Source: Vibrio sp. HB236076
GTDB taxonomy: Bacteria > Pseudomonadota > Gammaproteobacteria > Enterobacterales > Vibrionaceae
Length of the DNA stretch: 64,000 nucleotides
Direction of reading: 5' to 3'
Assembly (NCBI RefSeq): GCF_040957575.1
Contig: NZ_CP162601.1
Span: forward strand, 620,001-684,000
The notes under the pieces: model-generated
Told to the model about the DNA's origin: nothing
The model's database searches: none
Seen by the model: the letters and a program-made list of their open reading frames with translations, nothing else
Shown: positions 19,583-29,330 of the stretch, piece by piece
Layout: each line of letters begins with the position of its first letter
Numbering within the stretch: the stretch's first letter is position 1
Position numbers and translations under genes: made by a program

Positions 19583-20260
19583 TCAGTAACTCGGCATAAT
19601 ATGCACTTCACGAACGTTGGCACGCGGATCCGCTGAAATGGCGTACAGCACGGCATCGGCAATATCTTGGGGCTGCAGTTTATCAAGCTTAGGCTGGTCA
19701 AAAAACGCGGTGTTGACCATGCCCGGAGTGATGGTTGTGCAGCGACCTTGCCATTGCGCCATTTCCAACGCCAAGTTTTGCCCAAAGCCATAAGCAAACC
19801 ATTTTGATGAGCTGTAAATGCTGCCAGCATGGGTATCTCGACCTGCCACAGAGCTGGTGAGAATAAAGTGACCTTGGCTAGCGCGCAAATGAGGCAAGGT
19901 GGTGTGCGCCGTCCAAAGTAGGGCATTGATATTGATATCGATGACTTTTTTCCACTCGTTGGGATCGCCGTTTTCTGTACCGGGTTGACTGATCCCCGTC
20001 CCGGCATTGGCAAACGCCACGTCGAGGCGACCAAAGCGCTCGATAGCAGCCTCAACCACTTGTTGCTGTGCTTGGTAATCGGTCGCATCGGCCGCGATGG
20101 CCAGCGCGTTGTGGTCACCAAATTCGGCAACCAGAGCATCAAGGCGCGCTTGGCGGCGGGCGGTGAGAACCACTTTGTGGCCTGCGTTGACTAAGGTTCG
20201 TGCGGTGGCTTCACCAATACCACTTGATGCGCCAGTAATTAAAATGACTTTTTCACTCAT
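19583..20260 (-). CDS. Short-chain dehydrogenase/reductase (YdfG-like)
   Basis: A 225-residue cytoplasmic oxidoreductase of the classical SDR family. It has the cofactor loop TGASSGIGEATA at residues 9-20, TARRQARLD, which favours NADP by its arginines, the structural AFANAGTG (family NAG), and the catalytic SSVAGRD ... YSSSKW triad residues Ser, Tyr and Lys. Close relatives include YdfG-type 3-hydroxy acid dehydrogenases, but the substrate cannot be read from the sequence. It lies 49 bases behind the DJ-1-type gene, probably in the same transcript, with a good ribosome site (AGAGGA). Confidence 0.85.
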   Translation of the reverse strand: MSEKVILITGASSGIGEATARTLVNAGHKVVLTARRQARLDALVAEFGDHNALAIAADATDYQAQQQVVEAAIERFGRLDVAFANAGTGISQPGTENGDPNEWKKVIDININALLWTAHTTLPHLRASQGHFILTSSVAGRDTHAGSIYSSSKWFAYGFGQNLALEMAQWQGRCTTITPGMVNTAFFDQPKLDKLQPQDIADAVLYAISADPRANVREVHIMPSY

Positions 20261-20309
20261 TGTTCTTGGTCCTCTTTTCGGGAAATTTGGGATTGGGCAG
20301 TGCGTTGAA

Positions 20310-21185
20310 TCACTGCTTGGTTTGCGCGTTGAGCGCCTTGAGCAATTGCTTGGCTAGCTCGTCGTCGGAAAACGGGTTTTGACCGGTGATCAGTTCGCGG
20401 TCAACCACTACATGAGGTTGCCACTTTTCGGCGTAGTCCATGGCACCGCCGGCTTTTTTCATCGCATCGGCTGGGTAATAAGTCAGCGACTTGCCTCCGA
20501 GGGATTGCTCAAACACTTGCTCTTCAGGGGTAGAGAAGATGGTCATTTTATAATCTTGATAAATCCACTGCTTGGCCGCTTGTGACTCGCCATTGACCAT
20601 GGCGGTTAAGTACTCTTGTGGCTGAGCTTGGGCACTGAGTAACGCAATCGGGCCGTGGCAAATGGCCGCCGTGGGTTTCTTCGCTTGGTGGAAATGGCGC
20701 AAGATCTCACCGACTTGTGGGTTGTTGGCCAGGTCGATCAACGGGGCGTGTCCACCGGGAATAAACACCGCTTGGTACGTTTGTAAACCGCCTTGCAGCA
20801 ATTGGTCAAAAGACAGCGGGTCGCGAAGGCCGTCGAGTTGATTGACCACCTTTTCGATGCGCTGCATTTCTTGTTTTGAGCCATCAAAGTACATGGGCAA
20901 TACCGAATTTTGGTCGACGCGTGGCGCGTTGCCTTTTGGCGTCGCGATGACCAATTGGTAACCGGCTTTTAGCAAGGCATCGGCCGGGACGCCAAATTCG
21001 TTGAGGTAATAACCCGTTTGATATTGACTGCCATCGGCTAATGTCATGGCGCTTTCACTTGAAAGCAATACCAACACTTGGCCTTTTTCTGCCGCCATCT
21101 CGGTATTTTCTGAAGCAAAAACACTGGTACTGTGACTGACAAAAAGGGCACTGATCAAAAGAGCGTTTACAGGAAGGCGATGCAT
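20310..21185 (-). CDS. Exported DJ-1/PfpI-family protein
   Basis: A 291-residue protein of the class I glutamine amidotransferase-like DJ-1/PfpI superfamily. It starts with a signal peptide (LPVNALLISALFVSHSTSVFAS), so it should be periplasmic, which is unusual for this mostly cytoplasmic family. The nucleophile elbow is AAICHGPIALL, with the reactive Cys followed by His; GHAPLIDLANNP supplies the family's second motif. The domain layout with TGYYLNEFGVPADALLKAGY resembles Hsp31-like glyoxalase III proteins. It is divergent from a LysR regulator and upstream of the SDR gene; a role in carbonyl stress is inference only. Confidence 0.8.
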   Translation of the reverse strand: MHRLPVNALLISALFVSHSTSVFASENTEMAAEKGQVLVLLSSESAMTLADGSQYQTGYYLNEFGVPADALLKAGYQLVIATPKGNAPRVDQNSVLPMYFDGSKQEMQRIEKVVNQLDGLRDPLSFDQLLQGGLQTYQAVFIPGGHAPLIDLANNPQVGEILRHFHQAKKPTAAICHGPIALLSAQAQPQEYLTAMVNGESQAAKQWIYQDYKMTIFSTPEEQVFEQSLGGKSLTYYPADAMKKAGGAMDYAEKWQPHVVVDRELITGQNPFSDDELAKQLLKALNAQTKQ

Positions 21186-21267
21186 GAATACTGTCCTATC
21201 AATAAAAGATGCCGCCAGCTTAAACGAGATTTACAATCAGTAGAATTCAATTAATATTGTAGTAACC

Positions 21268-21281
21268 ATCAGAAAACTGAT
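21268..21281. promoter_or_regulatory. Inverted repeat in DJ-1/LysR intergenic region
   Basis: ATCAG and CTGAT flank four A just ahead of the LysR ATG, in the 103-base divergent region. This is a plausible regulator binding site, not proven. Confidence 0.4.
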
Positions 21282-21288
21282 AGCAAAT

Positions 21289-22185
21289 ATGGCTTATTTT
21301 ATTCAACTGCGCACCTTTGTCGAAGTGTATCGCTGCGGCAATATTTCTAAAGCCGCCGAGCACCTCGGCTTATCTCAACCGGCGGCGACCGCTCACATTC
21401 AAACCATGGAATCAGTGGTAGGCAAGCCCTTGTTTACCCGTCGTCATCGCGGGGTCGACCCAACCGATGCCGCCCACGATTTGGCGCACCAAGTGGCTGG
21501 TCACATGGATGCGATTGAACAAAAGGTGGCGTCGATGCGGGCGCACTCGACGCAGATCAGTGGCGTGATCACCTTGGCAGGGCCGCCTGAGTACATCAGC
21601 TATGTGGCTTCAGCCCAATTGGCCAATTTGCTGCAGTCGGGCCAGCTTGATATTGCAATTTTGCCGGGCAACCGCGAACAAATATACCGCGCTTTATCGC
21701 AAGGCAGTGCCGATTTGGCGATCACCGCCTCTTTACCTGAGGCGAGCTTGTACGATTACGCTTTACTCGATAGTGAAGAGCTGATGTTGGTGGCGCACCC
21801 GTTACTGGCTCAACAAATGCCTCAAGAGGCGGTGACCGCTGCGGCGCTGAATGCGTTACCTTTGATCAGTTACGATGGTGAGTTGCCGCTCATCCGCGAG
21901 TACTTTGAGTTTGCCTTTGGCCAAAAGTGCACCTCACGGCTGATTGCTCGATGTCCGGATATTCGCGCCATTGCCGGTATGGTTCACACTGGAGTGGGGT
22001 ACTCGGTGCTGCCCGATTATTTGTGTCGTGAGGCCATTGAGTCTGGACGGCTAGTCAGCCTAGGGCCAACCGGTCCGAAGAATGCTTTGTATCTGGCGTG
22101 GCGAAAAGGAGCGTTGGCACAGCCGCGGATTAACTTTGCCAAAGAGGTTTTGTTGGCTTTTTCCAAGCTCAATCGCCAGGGTTAA
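21289..22185 (+). CDS. LysR-family transcriptional regulator
   Basis: A 298-residue LysR regulator. The N-terminal winged helix spans residues 1-60 (LRTFVEVYRCGNISKAAEHLGLSQPAATAHIQTME), followed by a ligand-binding domain from about residue 90 (GVITLAGPPEYISY). It is divergent from the DJ-1/SDR pair with only 103 bases between, so it most likely controls that pair and itself. The effector is unknown. The DNA-binding helix resembles regulators of oxidoreductase genes, but I would not name it more closely. Confidence 0.88.
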   Translation: MAYFIQLRTFVEVYRCGNISKAAEHLGLSQPAATAHIQTMESVVGKPLFTRRHRGVDPTDAAHDLAHQVAGHMDAIEQKVASMRAHSTQISGVITLAGPPEYISYVASAQLANLLQSGQLDIAILPGNREQIYRALSQGSADLAITASLPEASLYDYALLDSEELMLVAHPLLAQQMPQEAVTAAALNALPLISYDGELPLIREYFEFAFGQKCTSRLIARCPDIRAIAGMVHTGVGYSVLPDYLCREAIESGRLVSLGPTGPKNALYLAWRKGALAQPRINFAKEVLLAFSKLNRQG

Positions 22186-22577
22186 TCGACACGGTTAATG
22201 GCTTTAACATCGTCAAATCATGGGCTACCTCGTGTTATCAGAGTCGCTGACAGGGCCGGTATTGACTGGCTGAATGGTTGCTCTCTTTGTTTCATTTGTG
22301 TTTTAAAAAGACCCTAAAATGATAACCTCAATCAATAATTGTTCTAAAAAAGATAAATTACTTGGATTTATATTTTTTTATAAAAACCTCAAGTTGATGA
22401 TATTAAAGTGATTTTTGTGTTTTGGTCTAAAAAGAGCTGATTTAATATCAAGTTTGATACTAATCACCAGCTAAATGAATCATAGTGAGGTCAACATTAG
22501 TTAAGCGAACTATCTTTGGGCCTGGCATTGCGTATACAAATACAACACGGCCTACATCACGATGAGGAAAACGAGAC
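22186..22577. other. AT-rich leuO upstream region
   Basis: This 392-base gap becomes markedly AT-rich after 22290, with long A/T tracts. Such DNA upstream of leuO is the kind H-NS silences and LeuO opens in enteric bacteria. I see no gene or clear hairpin in it. Confidence 0.5.
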
Positions 22578-23537
22578 ATGTTAGATAAAAAAGAAGCGAT
22601 CAATTCTGTTGCTAGCTATCGCCACAATGAAAGCACATTGCGCGGTGTCGATTTAAACTTGCTGACCGTCTTTGACGCTGTTATGCAAGAGCAAAACATT
22701 ACCCGTGCCGCTCACAATTTGGGGATGTCTCAGCCGGCGGTGAGCAATGCCGTGGCGCGTCTCAAAGTCATGTTTAATGATGAATTGTTTATGCGTCAAG
22801 GGCGCGGCATTTCACCGACCCAACGCGCTCGTCAACTGTTTGGCCCTGTTCGTCAGGCGTTGCAGTTAATCCGCAACGAATTGCCGGCGATGTCTTTCCA
22901 ACCAGAAAGCTCTACTCGCATGTTTAAAGTGTCGATTTGCAGCCCAAGTGATATGCGTTTTGCGCCGACGGTGATGAATGATATTCACCAACAGGCACCG
23001 CATGTTCAGTTGCATCTCGATGCGGAATTCGATGACAACTTGTCTCAGCGTTTGCGTTTCCAAGACATCGATTTTGTTATCGACTACGCGCGCTTTGAAG
23101 AAAGTGGTTTTTGCAGCACCGAAGTGTTTCGCGATGAATTGGTGGTGGTGACGTCGAAAAACCATCCGCGTATCAAGGGTGAGATCACCCCAGAGCAACT
23201 GCTCAATGAAAGCTTGGCCAAGCTGTCTAAAGCGCACGGCCAGCGTTGTTTCTCTGAGCAAGCCTACCGAGACATACCCACCAGCGCTTCTTATGAAGGC
23301 AGCAGTTTGAGCAACTTATTGTACGTTGTTGCCCAGTCTGATCTCGTCACGGTTGCCCCGCGTTGGATGGCGGAAAATGCCTCTAACAGTGACCAATTGC
23401 AAATCTTGACCTTCCCGTTCGAACAAAAAGAAATTTGCGGTTACTTGAGCTGGCATCAATCGAGTGAAAAAGACAAAGGCCACGTGTGGCTTCGCGATCA
23501 GTTGATGGCTTCTTGCGGTAAAGTGGTCGCCAAATAA
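22578..23537 (+). CDS. leuO: LysR-family global regulator LeuO
   Basis: LeuO is a LysR regulator that counters H-NS silencing and, in Vibrio, controls stress, virulence and biofilm genes. The 319-residue chain has the LeuO-specific N-terminal extension and start of the helix-turn-helix (LRGVDLNLLTVFDAVMQEQNITRAAHNLGMSQPAVSNAVARLK), then a long effector domain with FKVSICSPSDMRFAPTVMNDI. An AGGA site precedes the ATG. Its place between the leu genes and ilvIH matches the enteric and Vibrio arrangement, although here four more genes separate it from leuA. Confidence 0.93.
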   Translation: MLDKKEAINSVASYRHNESTLRGVDLNLLTVFDAVMQEQNITRAAHNLGMSQPAVSNAVARLKVMFNDELFMRQGRGISPTQRARQLFGPVRQALQLIRNELPAMSFQPESSTRMFKVSICSPSDMRFAPTVMNDIHQQAPHVQLHLDAEFDDNLSQRLRFQDIDFVIDYARFEESGFCSTEVFRDELVVVTSKNHPRIKGEITPEQLLNESLAKLSKAHGQRCFSEQAYRDIPTSASYEGSSLSNLLYVVAQSDLVTVAPRWMAENASNSDQLQILTFPFEQKEICGYLSWHQSSEKDKGHVWLRDQLMASCGKVVAK

Positions 23538-23554
23538 CCTCGTGCCTCGATGGG

Positions 23555-23583
23555 AAAAGCGTTGCTGATCGGCAGCGCTTTTT
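23555..23583 (+). terminator. Terminator of leuO
   Basis: AAAGCGTTGC pairs with GCAGCGCTTT (one mismatch), followed by T residues, about 20 bases past the leuO stop. Confidence 0.75.
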
Positions 23584-23744
23584 GTCATTAATTTGAGTTT
23601 TAGCAATAAATAACCTCTTAATACCAATAAACTGCGCATTTTTGTCAACAAACGTTGACTAAGACTTGTCTTTTGCATGGCGATGGATAGAATTTCATCA
23701 TTTTAGATAGCTAACACTTGTAAGCTGAACTGACGAGCCCTTGT

Positions 23745-25529
23745 ATGACACAGCCTTCTTTCCATCTTGTTACTCATTTACGAACCCAATTTGATGCTCT
23801 TGCCGATCAGACGGCCATGCGTTTTGAGCAACAAGGGCAATGGCAATCTCTCACCTGGCGCCAGTTTGGCCAGCAGAGTGATGCGGTGGCCAAGGCCTTG
23901 CTGCATATGGGAATGGGGGTACAACAAACCGGGGCTATCTTTGCTGACAATAGCCCGCGTTGGACATTTGCCGATGTTGGTTTGCTGCAAATTCGCGCCA
24001 TCAGTACGCCGATTTACGCCACCAGTACGCTTGAGCAAGTGTGTCATATTTTAGGTGATATTAAAGCGCAGGTGGTGTTCGTTGGCTCGCAGCAACAGTT
24101 GGAGATCGCGCTGGCAGCACGTGCAGCCGTGGCGCATATTTGTCCTTGGATCATTACCTTAGACGATAGCATTGCGTTGCCCGACCAAGGCAAATTACTC
24201 GCTTGGCGAGACTTTATCGCCATGGCGGACAAAACGCCGGACTCAGAATTGATTCAGCGGGTCGAAAGCCTTGAGCAACAAGATCTCTTTACCTTGATAT
24301 ACACCTCTGGCACCACGGGCAATCCCAAAGGGGTAATGTTGGATCACGCGAACCTCGGCGCGCAATTGTTAGCACACGACCAAAGACTCGATGTCGGCCA
24401 AAAGGATGTCTCTTTGTGTTTTTTACCCTTGGCACATATTTTTGAGCGCGCTTGGAGCTACTACGTGTTGTACCGCGGTGCTTGTAATGCCTATCTTGCC
24501 AACCCTGCCGAGGTGCAAGCGGCGTTAGGACAAGTACGGCCCACCTTGATGTGTGCGGTGCCAAGATTTTATGAAAAAGTCTACCAAGGCATTCGCGAAA
24601 AAGCCGCCAAAGCGCCGTTTTACCGCCGAGCGCTGCTGACTTGGGCGGAGTCTTTAGGCAAAAAAGCACTAGAAAACCCACAATTAACCGATTCGCTGCG
24701 TTATCGCTTAGCCGATAAACTGGTGTATTCACGTGTGCGTGATGCGCTCGGTGGTCGCATTCGAATGATGCCTTGTGGCGGCGCTAAGTTGGACGCCAAC
24801 ATTGGCCGCTTTTTTCACGCCATGGGCATTAATGTCAAACTCGGTTACGGCATGACAGAAACCACGGCTACGGTGACCTGCTGGGCCGACACCGGTATCG
24901 AAATGGAGTCCGTTGGCGAGCCGATGCCCAATACGGAGATCAAGATTGGCGCCAATAATGAGATTTTAGTGCGCGGGCCTATGGTGATGCGAGGCTACTT
25001 TGGGTTAGAGCAAGCCACAACCGACAGCTTTGATGAACACGGGTTTCTCAAAACAGGTGACGCGGGCCATCTCGACGAGCGAGGTCGTTTACACATCACT
25101 GACCGCATCAAAGAGCTAATGAAAACCTCCGGCGGGAAATACATTGCGCCGCAGCGAGTCGAAGGAGTGGTTGGCCAAGATAAGTTCATTGAGCAAGTGG
25201 CGATTGTGGCGGACATGCGCCATTTTGTGTCGGCCTTGATCGTACCTTGTTTTGAGGCATTAGAGCAGTTTGCCAAAGAGCGCAGTATTGCCTTTAGCGA
25301 CCGTGACGCTTTGCTTAAGCACCGAGAGATACAAGCGCTGTTCGATGAGCGTTTGCAGTCTATCCAGCAGGAGTTGGCCAACTTTGAAAAAATTAAGCGC
25401 TTTACCTTGTTGCCGGTCGCGTTTTCGATTGAATCTGGTGAGATCACCCCAACGCTCAAACTGCGCCGCAAGGTGATCACCGAGAAATACGCTGGCCTTA
25501 TCGATCGCATGTATCAAACGGCCTCGTAA
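23745..25529 (+). CDS. AMP-dependent long-chain acyl-CoA synthetase
   Basis: A 594-residue ANL-superfamily adenylate-forming enzyme, of the long-chain fatty acid CoA ligase type. It has the P-loop YTSGTTGNPKG (about 186-196), the ATP motif GYGMTETTATV, and the C-terminal hinge and catalytic segment KTGDAGHLDERGRLHITDRIKELMKTSGGKYIAPQRVE. Length and the PRFYEKVYQGIREKA block resemble bacterial FadD15/AcsL-like proteins rather than E. coli FadD. V. cholerae has a similar gene beside leuO. A single-gene unit with its own start after a weak ribosome site. Chain-length preference is unknown. Confidence 0.88.
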   Translation: MTQPSFHLVTHLRTQFDALADQTAMRFEQQGQWQSLTWRQFGQQSDAVAKALLHMGMGVQQTGAIFADNSPRWTFADVGLLQIRAISTPIYATSTLEQVCHILGDIKAQVVFVGSQQQLEIALAARAAVAHICPWIITLDDSIALPDQGKLLAWRDFIAMADKTPDSELIQRVESLEQQDLFTLIYTSGTTGNPKGVMLDHANLGAQLLAHDQRLDVGQKDVSLCFLPLAHIFERAWSYYVLYRGACNAYLANPAEVQAALGQVRPTLMCAVPRFYEKVYQGIREKAAKAPFYRRALLTWAESLGKKALENPQLTDSLRYRLADKLVYSRVRDALGGRIRMMPCGGAKLDANIGRFFHAMGINVKLGYGMTETTATVTCWADTGIEMESVGEPMPNTEIKIGANNEILVRGPMVMRGYFGLEQATTDSFDEHGFLKTGDAGHLDERGRLHITDRIKELMKTSGGKYIAPQRVEGVVGQDKFIEQVAIVADMRHFVSALIVPCFEALEQFAKERSIAFSDRDALLKHREIQALFDERLQSIQQELANFEKIKRFTLLPVAFSIESGEITPTLKLRRKVITEKYAGLIDRMYQTAS

Positions 25530-26500
25530 TTAACGAAGTCCCCCAACCGTTATCCCCTTGGGTGTCGTGCGCGTTTATGTCATCGTTAAGAGATCACGAA
25601 GCGCACGTCACCAATAGCGTTATTAACGCAGTGTCACTCACAAAGCCTCACCGATCATAAAGCGCCGTCACATCATCATGGTCAGGCGCTATCACACCGA
25701 CGTCCCGCCCCTTTTAAACTTGCTGTCGTGACTGGGCCAAGTTTGTACAACAAGCGCAGCGGTTGGCCTTTTGGGCTGTCTAGGCTGGCCTGATGAGCAT
25801 CGCGCTGTGCGTTGTCCGTCGGGGTTAATGGGACAAATTTTGCTAAGCGGTTATTTTGCGCACAAGGTCAATGGCAAGCCTAAGTCTCGATACTGGCCTT
25901 GTGCCGCCGGGCTTATCAGGGGGAGAGGGGAATAAAGGGTGCGCGTTTTTTACACTGCGCGATAAGATTGTTTGCGCTTTGTTTTGAATTTGTGCCATTG
26001 GTTTGAAAAGCCATTCTTTTATGGATTATTTATTGGCTCAAGAACAAAGTTAATGTCTAATGTGCTGTTTTTTTCACCCTCTGTTTGGGGCTATCTTTTG
26101 CGTCTCATTTATTGATGATGACAATATATTATGCTGTAAAAGTGACGTAAGCGACGTTTTTGGATGGTTGATTACGGCATGACTCTCGATGTTTTCTTTT
26201 ATTTTATTTCATTTTTTTTATTACCTTGGTTTTTAATTTCATTGATCTGTCGATAGTTTGGGTTATAACCCTTAATTTTCTATCTTTGTTGGTGGATAAT
26301 TTTATATGTGCTCTAGCGCACATTGGCGTATTGGTCACGCGCAGAGTAAAGTAAGGGCGTCATCGGCTCAGATTATGATCTGAGTTGAGCATAGCCCGAA
26401 AAGCTGAGGTTTTTCGAGTTAGGCTACGAATAAGACCTAAACTATGTAAAATCAGACTTTTATTACTTACCTGTGATCCAAGCTCTGATAAGGAGAAAAT
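25530..26500. other. Long leader and intergenic region ahead of ilvI
   Basis: These 971 bases contain no convincing gene. An unpaired-tail hairpin (AGCGCC/GGCGCT near 25660-25690) lies downstream of the ligase gene. The stretch 25730-25930 is GC-rich and could be a decayed gene, while 26000-26300 is AT-rich with A/T tracts such as those bound by Lrp upstream of ilvIH in E. coli. The last 140 bases hold two hairpins, annotated separately. Confidence 0.5.
26367..26426 (+). promoter_or_regulatory. Structured leader of ilvIH
   Basis: Two hairpins lie 75-134 bases ahead of ilvI: CTCAGAT/ATCTGAG around TATG (26367-26384), and a composite stem TAGCC...GGCTA enclosing CGAAAA/TTTTCG (26392-26426). 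No leader peptide rich in Leu, Val or Ile is evident. Confidence 0.5.
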
Positions 26501-28222
26501 ATGGAAATGTTGTCCGGCGCAGAGATGATCGTCCAATCTCTGATCGAAGAAGGCGTAGAGCAAATCTTTGGCTACCCTGGGGGCTCAGTGCTCGATATTT
26601 ACGACGCATTGCACGCCAAAGACGATCAAATTAAACACGTTTTAGTTCGACACGAACAAGCCGCGACCCACATGGCCGATGGTTATGCTCGCTCAACCGG
26701 TAAACCCGGTGTGGTGTTGGTCTGTTCTGGACCGGGGGCAACCAATACGGTGACGGGGATTGCGACCGCCTACATGGACTCGATACCCATGGTGGTGATT
26801 GCCGGGAACGTACCGACCAACTTGATCGGTAATGACGCGTTCCAAGAGTGTGACATCATTGGTGTGTCACGCCCAATCGTCAAACACAGTTTTATGGCGC
26901 AAAAAGCCGAAGACATTCCAGAGATCATCAAAAAAGCCTTCTACATTGCTTCGACTGGCCGCCCTGGCCCGGTGGTGATTGATGTGCCAAAAGATGTGAT
27001 GAATCCGCAGTTAAAATTCCCTTATCAGTATCCAGAGTCGGTGTCGATGCGTTCATACAACCCGACCACCTCTGGCCATAAAGGTCAGATCAAAAAAGCG
27101 TTAAAAGCCTTGGTCGCAGCGAAAAAGCCGGTACTTTACGTCGGCGGTGGCGCGGTGATTTCAGAAGCCGATCGCCAAGTGACCATGTTGGCTGAAAAGC
27201 TCAATCTTCCGGTGGTCAGTACCTTGATGGGGCTCGGCGCCTTTGCCGGCAGCCATGCCAACTCGTTGGGGATGCTGGGGATGCACGGTACGTACGAAGC
27301 CAATATGGCCATGCACAATGCCGATTTGATCTTTGGTGTTGGCGTTCGTTTTGACGATCGCACCACCAACAATTTAGAAAAATACTGCCCTAATGCCAAA
27401 GTCATGCACATTGACATCGACCCGTCGTCGATTTCAAAAAATGTCAAAGTGGACTTGCCGATCGTCGGCTCGGCAGACAAGGTGCTCGACGCCATGCTCA
27501 AGTTGTTGGTTGAGCAAGAAGCCGGCACCGAGTTGCAAAACCTCGACCCTTGGTGGCAGTCGATTCAGTCTTGGCGTGAACGCCAGTGTCTTGCTTATGA
27601 GACCGATCCCGAGCGTATCAAGCCGCAACAAGTGATTGAAACCTTGCACCGTCTGACCAATGGCGATGCGTATGTGGCCTCTGATGTCGGTCAGCATCAG
27701 ATGTTTGCCGCCTTGTATTATCCGTTTAACAAGCCGCGTCGTTGGATTAACTCAGGCGGTTTGGGCACCATGGGCTTTGGTCTGCCCGCGGGGATGGGCG
27801 TGAAGTTTGCCCACCCTGATGAAGAGGTGTTAGTGGTGACTGGCGATGGCAGTATTCAGATGAATATTCAAGAGCTCTCGACCGCGTTGCAATATGATAT
27901 TCCAGTTAAAATCATTAACCTTAACAACCGTTTCTTGGGCATGGTCAAACAGTGGCAAGACATTATCTACCAAGGTCGTCACTCGAACTCTTACATGAGC
28001 TCTGTGCCTGATTTTGCTGCCATTGCCGAAGCTTATGGCCATGTTGGCATCCGCATTCAATCGCCTGCAGAGTTGGAATCGGGCTTGCAAAAAGCTTTAG
28101 ATATGAAAGATCGTCTGGTGTTTGTCGATATCAACGTCGATGAGACCGAGCACGTCTACCCGATGCAGATCAAAGGCGAGGGCATGGATAAAATGTGGTT
28201 AAGCAAGACGGAGAGAACCTAA
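26501..28222 (+). CDS. ilvI: Acetolactate synthase III, large subunit
   Basis: IlvI is the ThDP-dependent catalytic subunit that makes acetolactate or acetohydroxybutyrate for valine, leucine and isoleucine. The 573-residue chain has the catalytic Glu in [21 protein letters not shown], the FAD-associated middle domain, and the ThDP-metal motif [19 protein letters not shown] with [19 protein letters not shown] precedes the ATG closely. It overlaps in transcription with ilvH, which starts 2 bases after the stop. Identification as the IlvI isozyme rests on pairing with ilvH and proximity to leuO. Confidence 0.95.
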   Translation: MEMLSGAEMIVQSLIEEGVEQIFGYPGGSVLDIYDALHAKDDQIKHVLVRHEQAATHMADGYARSTGKPGVVLVCSGPGATNTVTGIATAYMDSIPMVVIAGNVPTNLIGNDAFQECDIIGVSRPIVKHSFMAQKAEDIPEIIKKAFYIASTGRPGPVVIDVPKDVMNPQLKFPYQYPESVSMRSYNPTTSGHKGQIKKALKALVAAKKPVLYVGGGAVISEADRQVTMLAEKLNLPVVSTLMGLGAFAGSHANSLGMLGMHGTYEANMAMHNADLIFGVGVRFDDRTTNNLEKYCPNAKVMHIDIDPSSISKNVKVDLPIVGSADKVLDAMLKLLVEQEAGTELQNLDPWWQSIQSWRERQCLAYETDPERIKPQQVIETLHRLTNGDAYVASDVGQHQMFAALYYPFNKPRRWINSGGLGTMGFGLPAGMGVKFAHPDEEVLVVTGDGSIQMNIQELSTALQYDIPVKIINLNNRFLGMVKQWQDIIYQGRHSNSYMSSVPDFAAIAEAYGHVGIRIQSPAELESGLQKALDMKDRLVFVDINVDETEHVYPMQIKGEGMDKMWLSKTERT

Positions 28223-28224
28223 TT

Positions 28225-28719
28225 ATGAGACACATTATTTCAGTACTACTTGAAAACCAACCGGGTTCTTTATCGCGAGTGGTGGGCTTGTTTTCACAGC
28301 GTGGGTACAACATCGAATCTTTGACCGTATCGCCAACCGATGATGAAACCCTGTCGCGGCTAAATATCACTACAGAAACAGACCGCATGCAGTTTGAGCA
28401 AATTCTCAAGCAACTGCACAAGCTGATCGATGTGCTTAAGGTACAAGAAGTCTCCGAGACCGATCACCTAGAGCGCGAGTTGTTGTTAGTGAAGATCAAA
28501 GCCGATGGGTTTGCGCGCGAAGAAGTCAAACGCACCGCGGATATCTTTCGCGGCCAAATTGTCGATGTCACCCCATCTCAGTACACGGTGCAGTTGACCG
28601 GCCCTGGCGACAAACTCGACGCCTTTATTCGCGCCATTTCTGAAGTAACAGAAGTGATTGAAGTGGCTCGCTCTGGTGTCGTTGGTATGGCGCGCGGTGA
28701 GCGTTCACTGCGAGCCTAA
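28225..28719 (+). CDS. ilvH: Acetolactate synthase III, regulatory small subunit
   Basis: IlvH binds valine through its ACT domain and gives feedback control to IlvI. The 164-residue chain starts RHIISVLLENQPGSLSRVVGLFSQRGYNIESL, the ACT domain (residues 1-75), and has the C-terminal domain with ADIFRGQIVDVTPSQYTVQLTG. I start at the ATG at 28225, two bases after the ilvI stop; an alternative upstream start would overlap ilvI. A strong terminator lies 31 bases after the stop. Confidence 0.96.
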   Translation: MRHIISVLLENQPGSLSRVVGLFSQRGYNIESLTVSPTDDETLSRLNITTETDRMQFEQILKQLHKLIDVLKVQEVSETDHLERELLLVKIKADGFAREEVKRTADIFRGQIVDVTPSQYTVQLTGPGDKLDAFIRAISEVTEVIEVARSGVVGMARGERSLRA

Positions 28720-28750
28720 TCCCATTACTCGACAATTTTATCTCTCTATA

Positions 28751-28778
28751 AGCCATCGCCGTTGCGATGGCTTTTTTT
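28751..28778 (+). terminator. Terminator of ilvIH
   Basis: A perfect 9-bp stem (AGCCATCGC with GCGATGGCT) with a 4-base loop is followed by seven T. Confidence 0.92.
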
Positions 28779-28957
28779 ATCGATTTTTTTTGAAGCACGT
28801 CAAAATATGAAATTGAAGCTTTGCCAATAACTTGTGATCTTGCCTTCAGTTTTTACGCATTACGACTAAGGTCTAATAGCCAAAATGATATTGCACTGAA
28901 CTGGTTAAAATGTATACTGATGTCATCATTGATAGAAGTGTTATTGAGGAGGTCGGT

Positions 28958-29095
28958 GTGCTTTCACCATCGCGTTTATTAGTTCGTTTGACGATTGTCA
29001 GTTTGATTGTGCTCGGTTTTCAGTTCAGTGCGCTGTATTTTTTACCCATGATCTTGCTGCTCAATACCCATCATCGTGAGTTCTTTGGCTGGTAA
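28958..29095 (+). CDS. Possible small membrane protein, 45 residues
   Basis: A short frame starting with GTG at 28958, with GAGGAGG five bases upstream, would encode LSPSRLLVRLTIVSLIVLGFQ and a second hydrophobic stretch FSALYFLPMILLL, ending NTHHREFFGW. The strong ribosome site and the hydrophobic segments, which could make one long or two short membrane helices, favour a real gene; the frame is also open from an ATG at 28910. I do not recognise the product. The pykF terminator further on could serve it on this strand as well. Confidence 0.45.
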   Translation: MLSPSRLLVRLTIVSLIVLGFQFSALYFLPMILLLNTHHREFFGW

Positions 29096-29280
29096 GTCTA
29101 ACATACACTGATCCCTGTGGTGAGCGCCGCTTAGTTTGTTACTCGAGTTCGAGGTTATCGACGTCTTTTTTATATCCTTTTTCCGGCGATGATTTTTCTC
29201 TTAAAGAAACCAGCCCGCGTTCCAGCAATATCAGCCTTACAACAAGAGCAGCGTCCTAGTAATATCAAGGTTCTAACCAT

Positions 29281-29310
29281 AAAAAACGAGGCCACTTGGG
29301 CCTCGTTTTT
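29281..29310. terminator. Bidirectional terminator beside pykF
   Basis: AACGAGGCC pairs with GGCCTCGTT and is flanked by A-run and T-run, 20 bases beyond the pykF stop. It can stop pykF leftward and rightward readthrough. Confidence 0.9.
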
Positions 29311-29330
29311 GCGTCTCGATAACGATGTGA

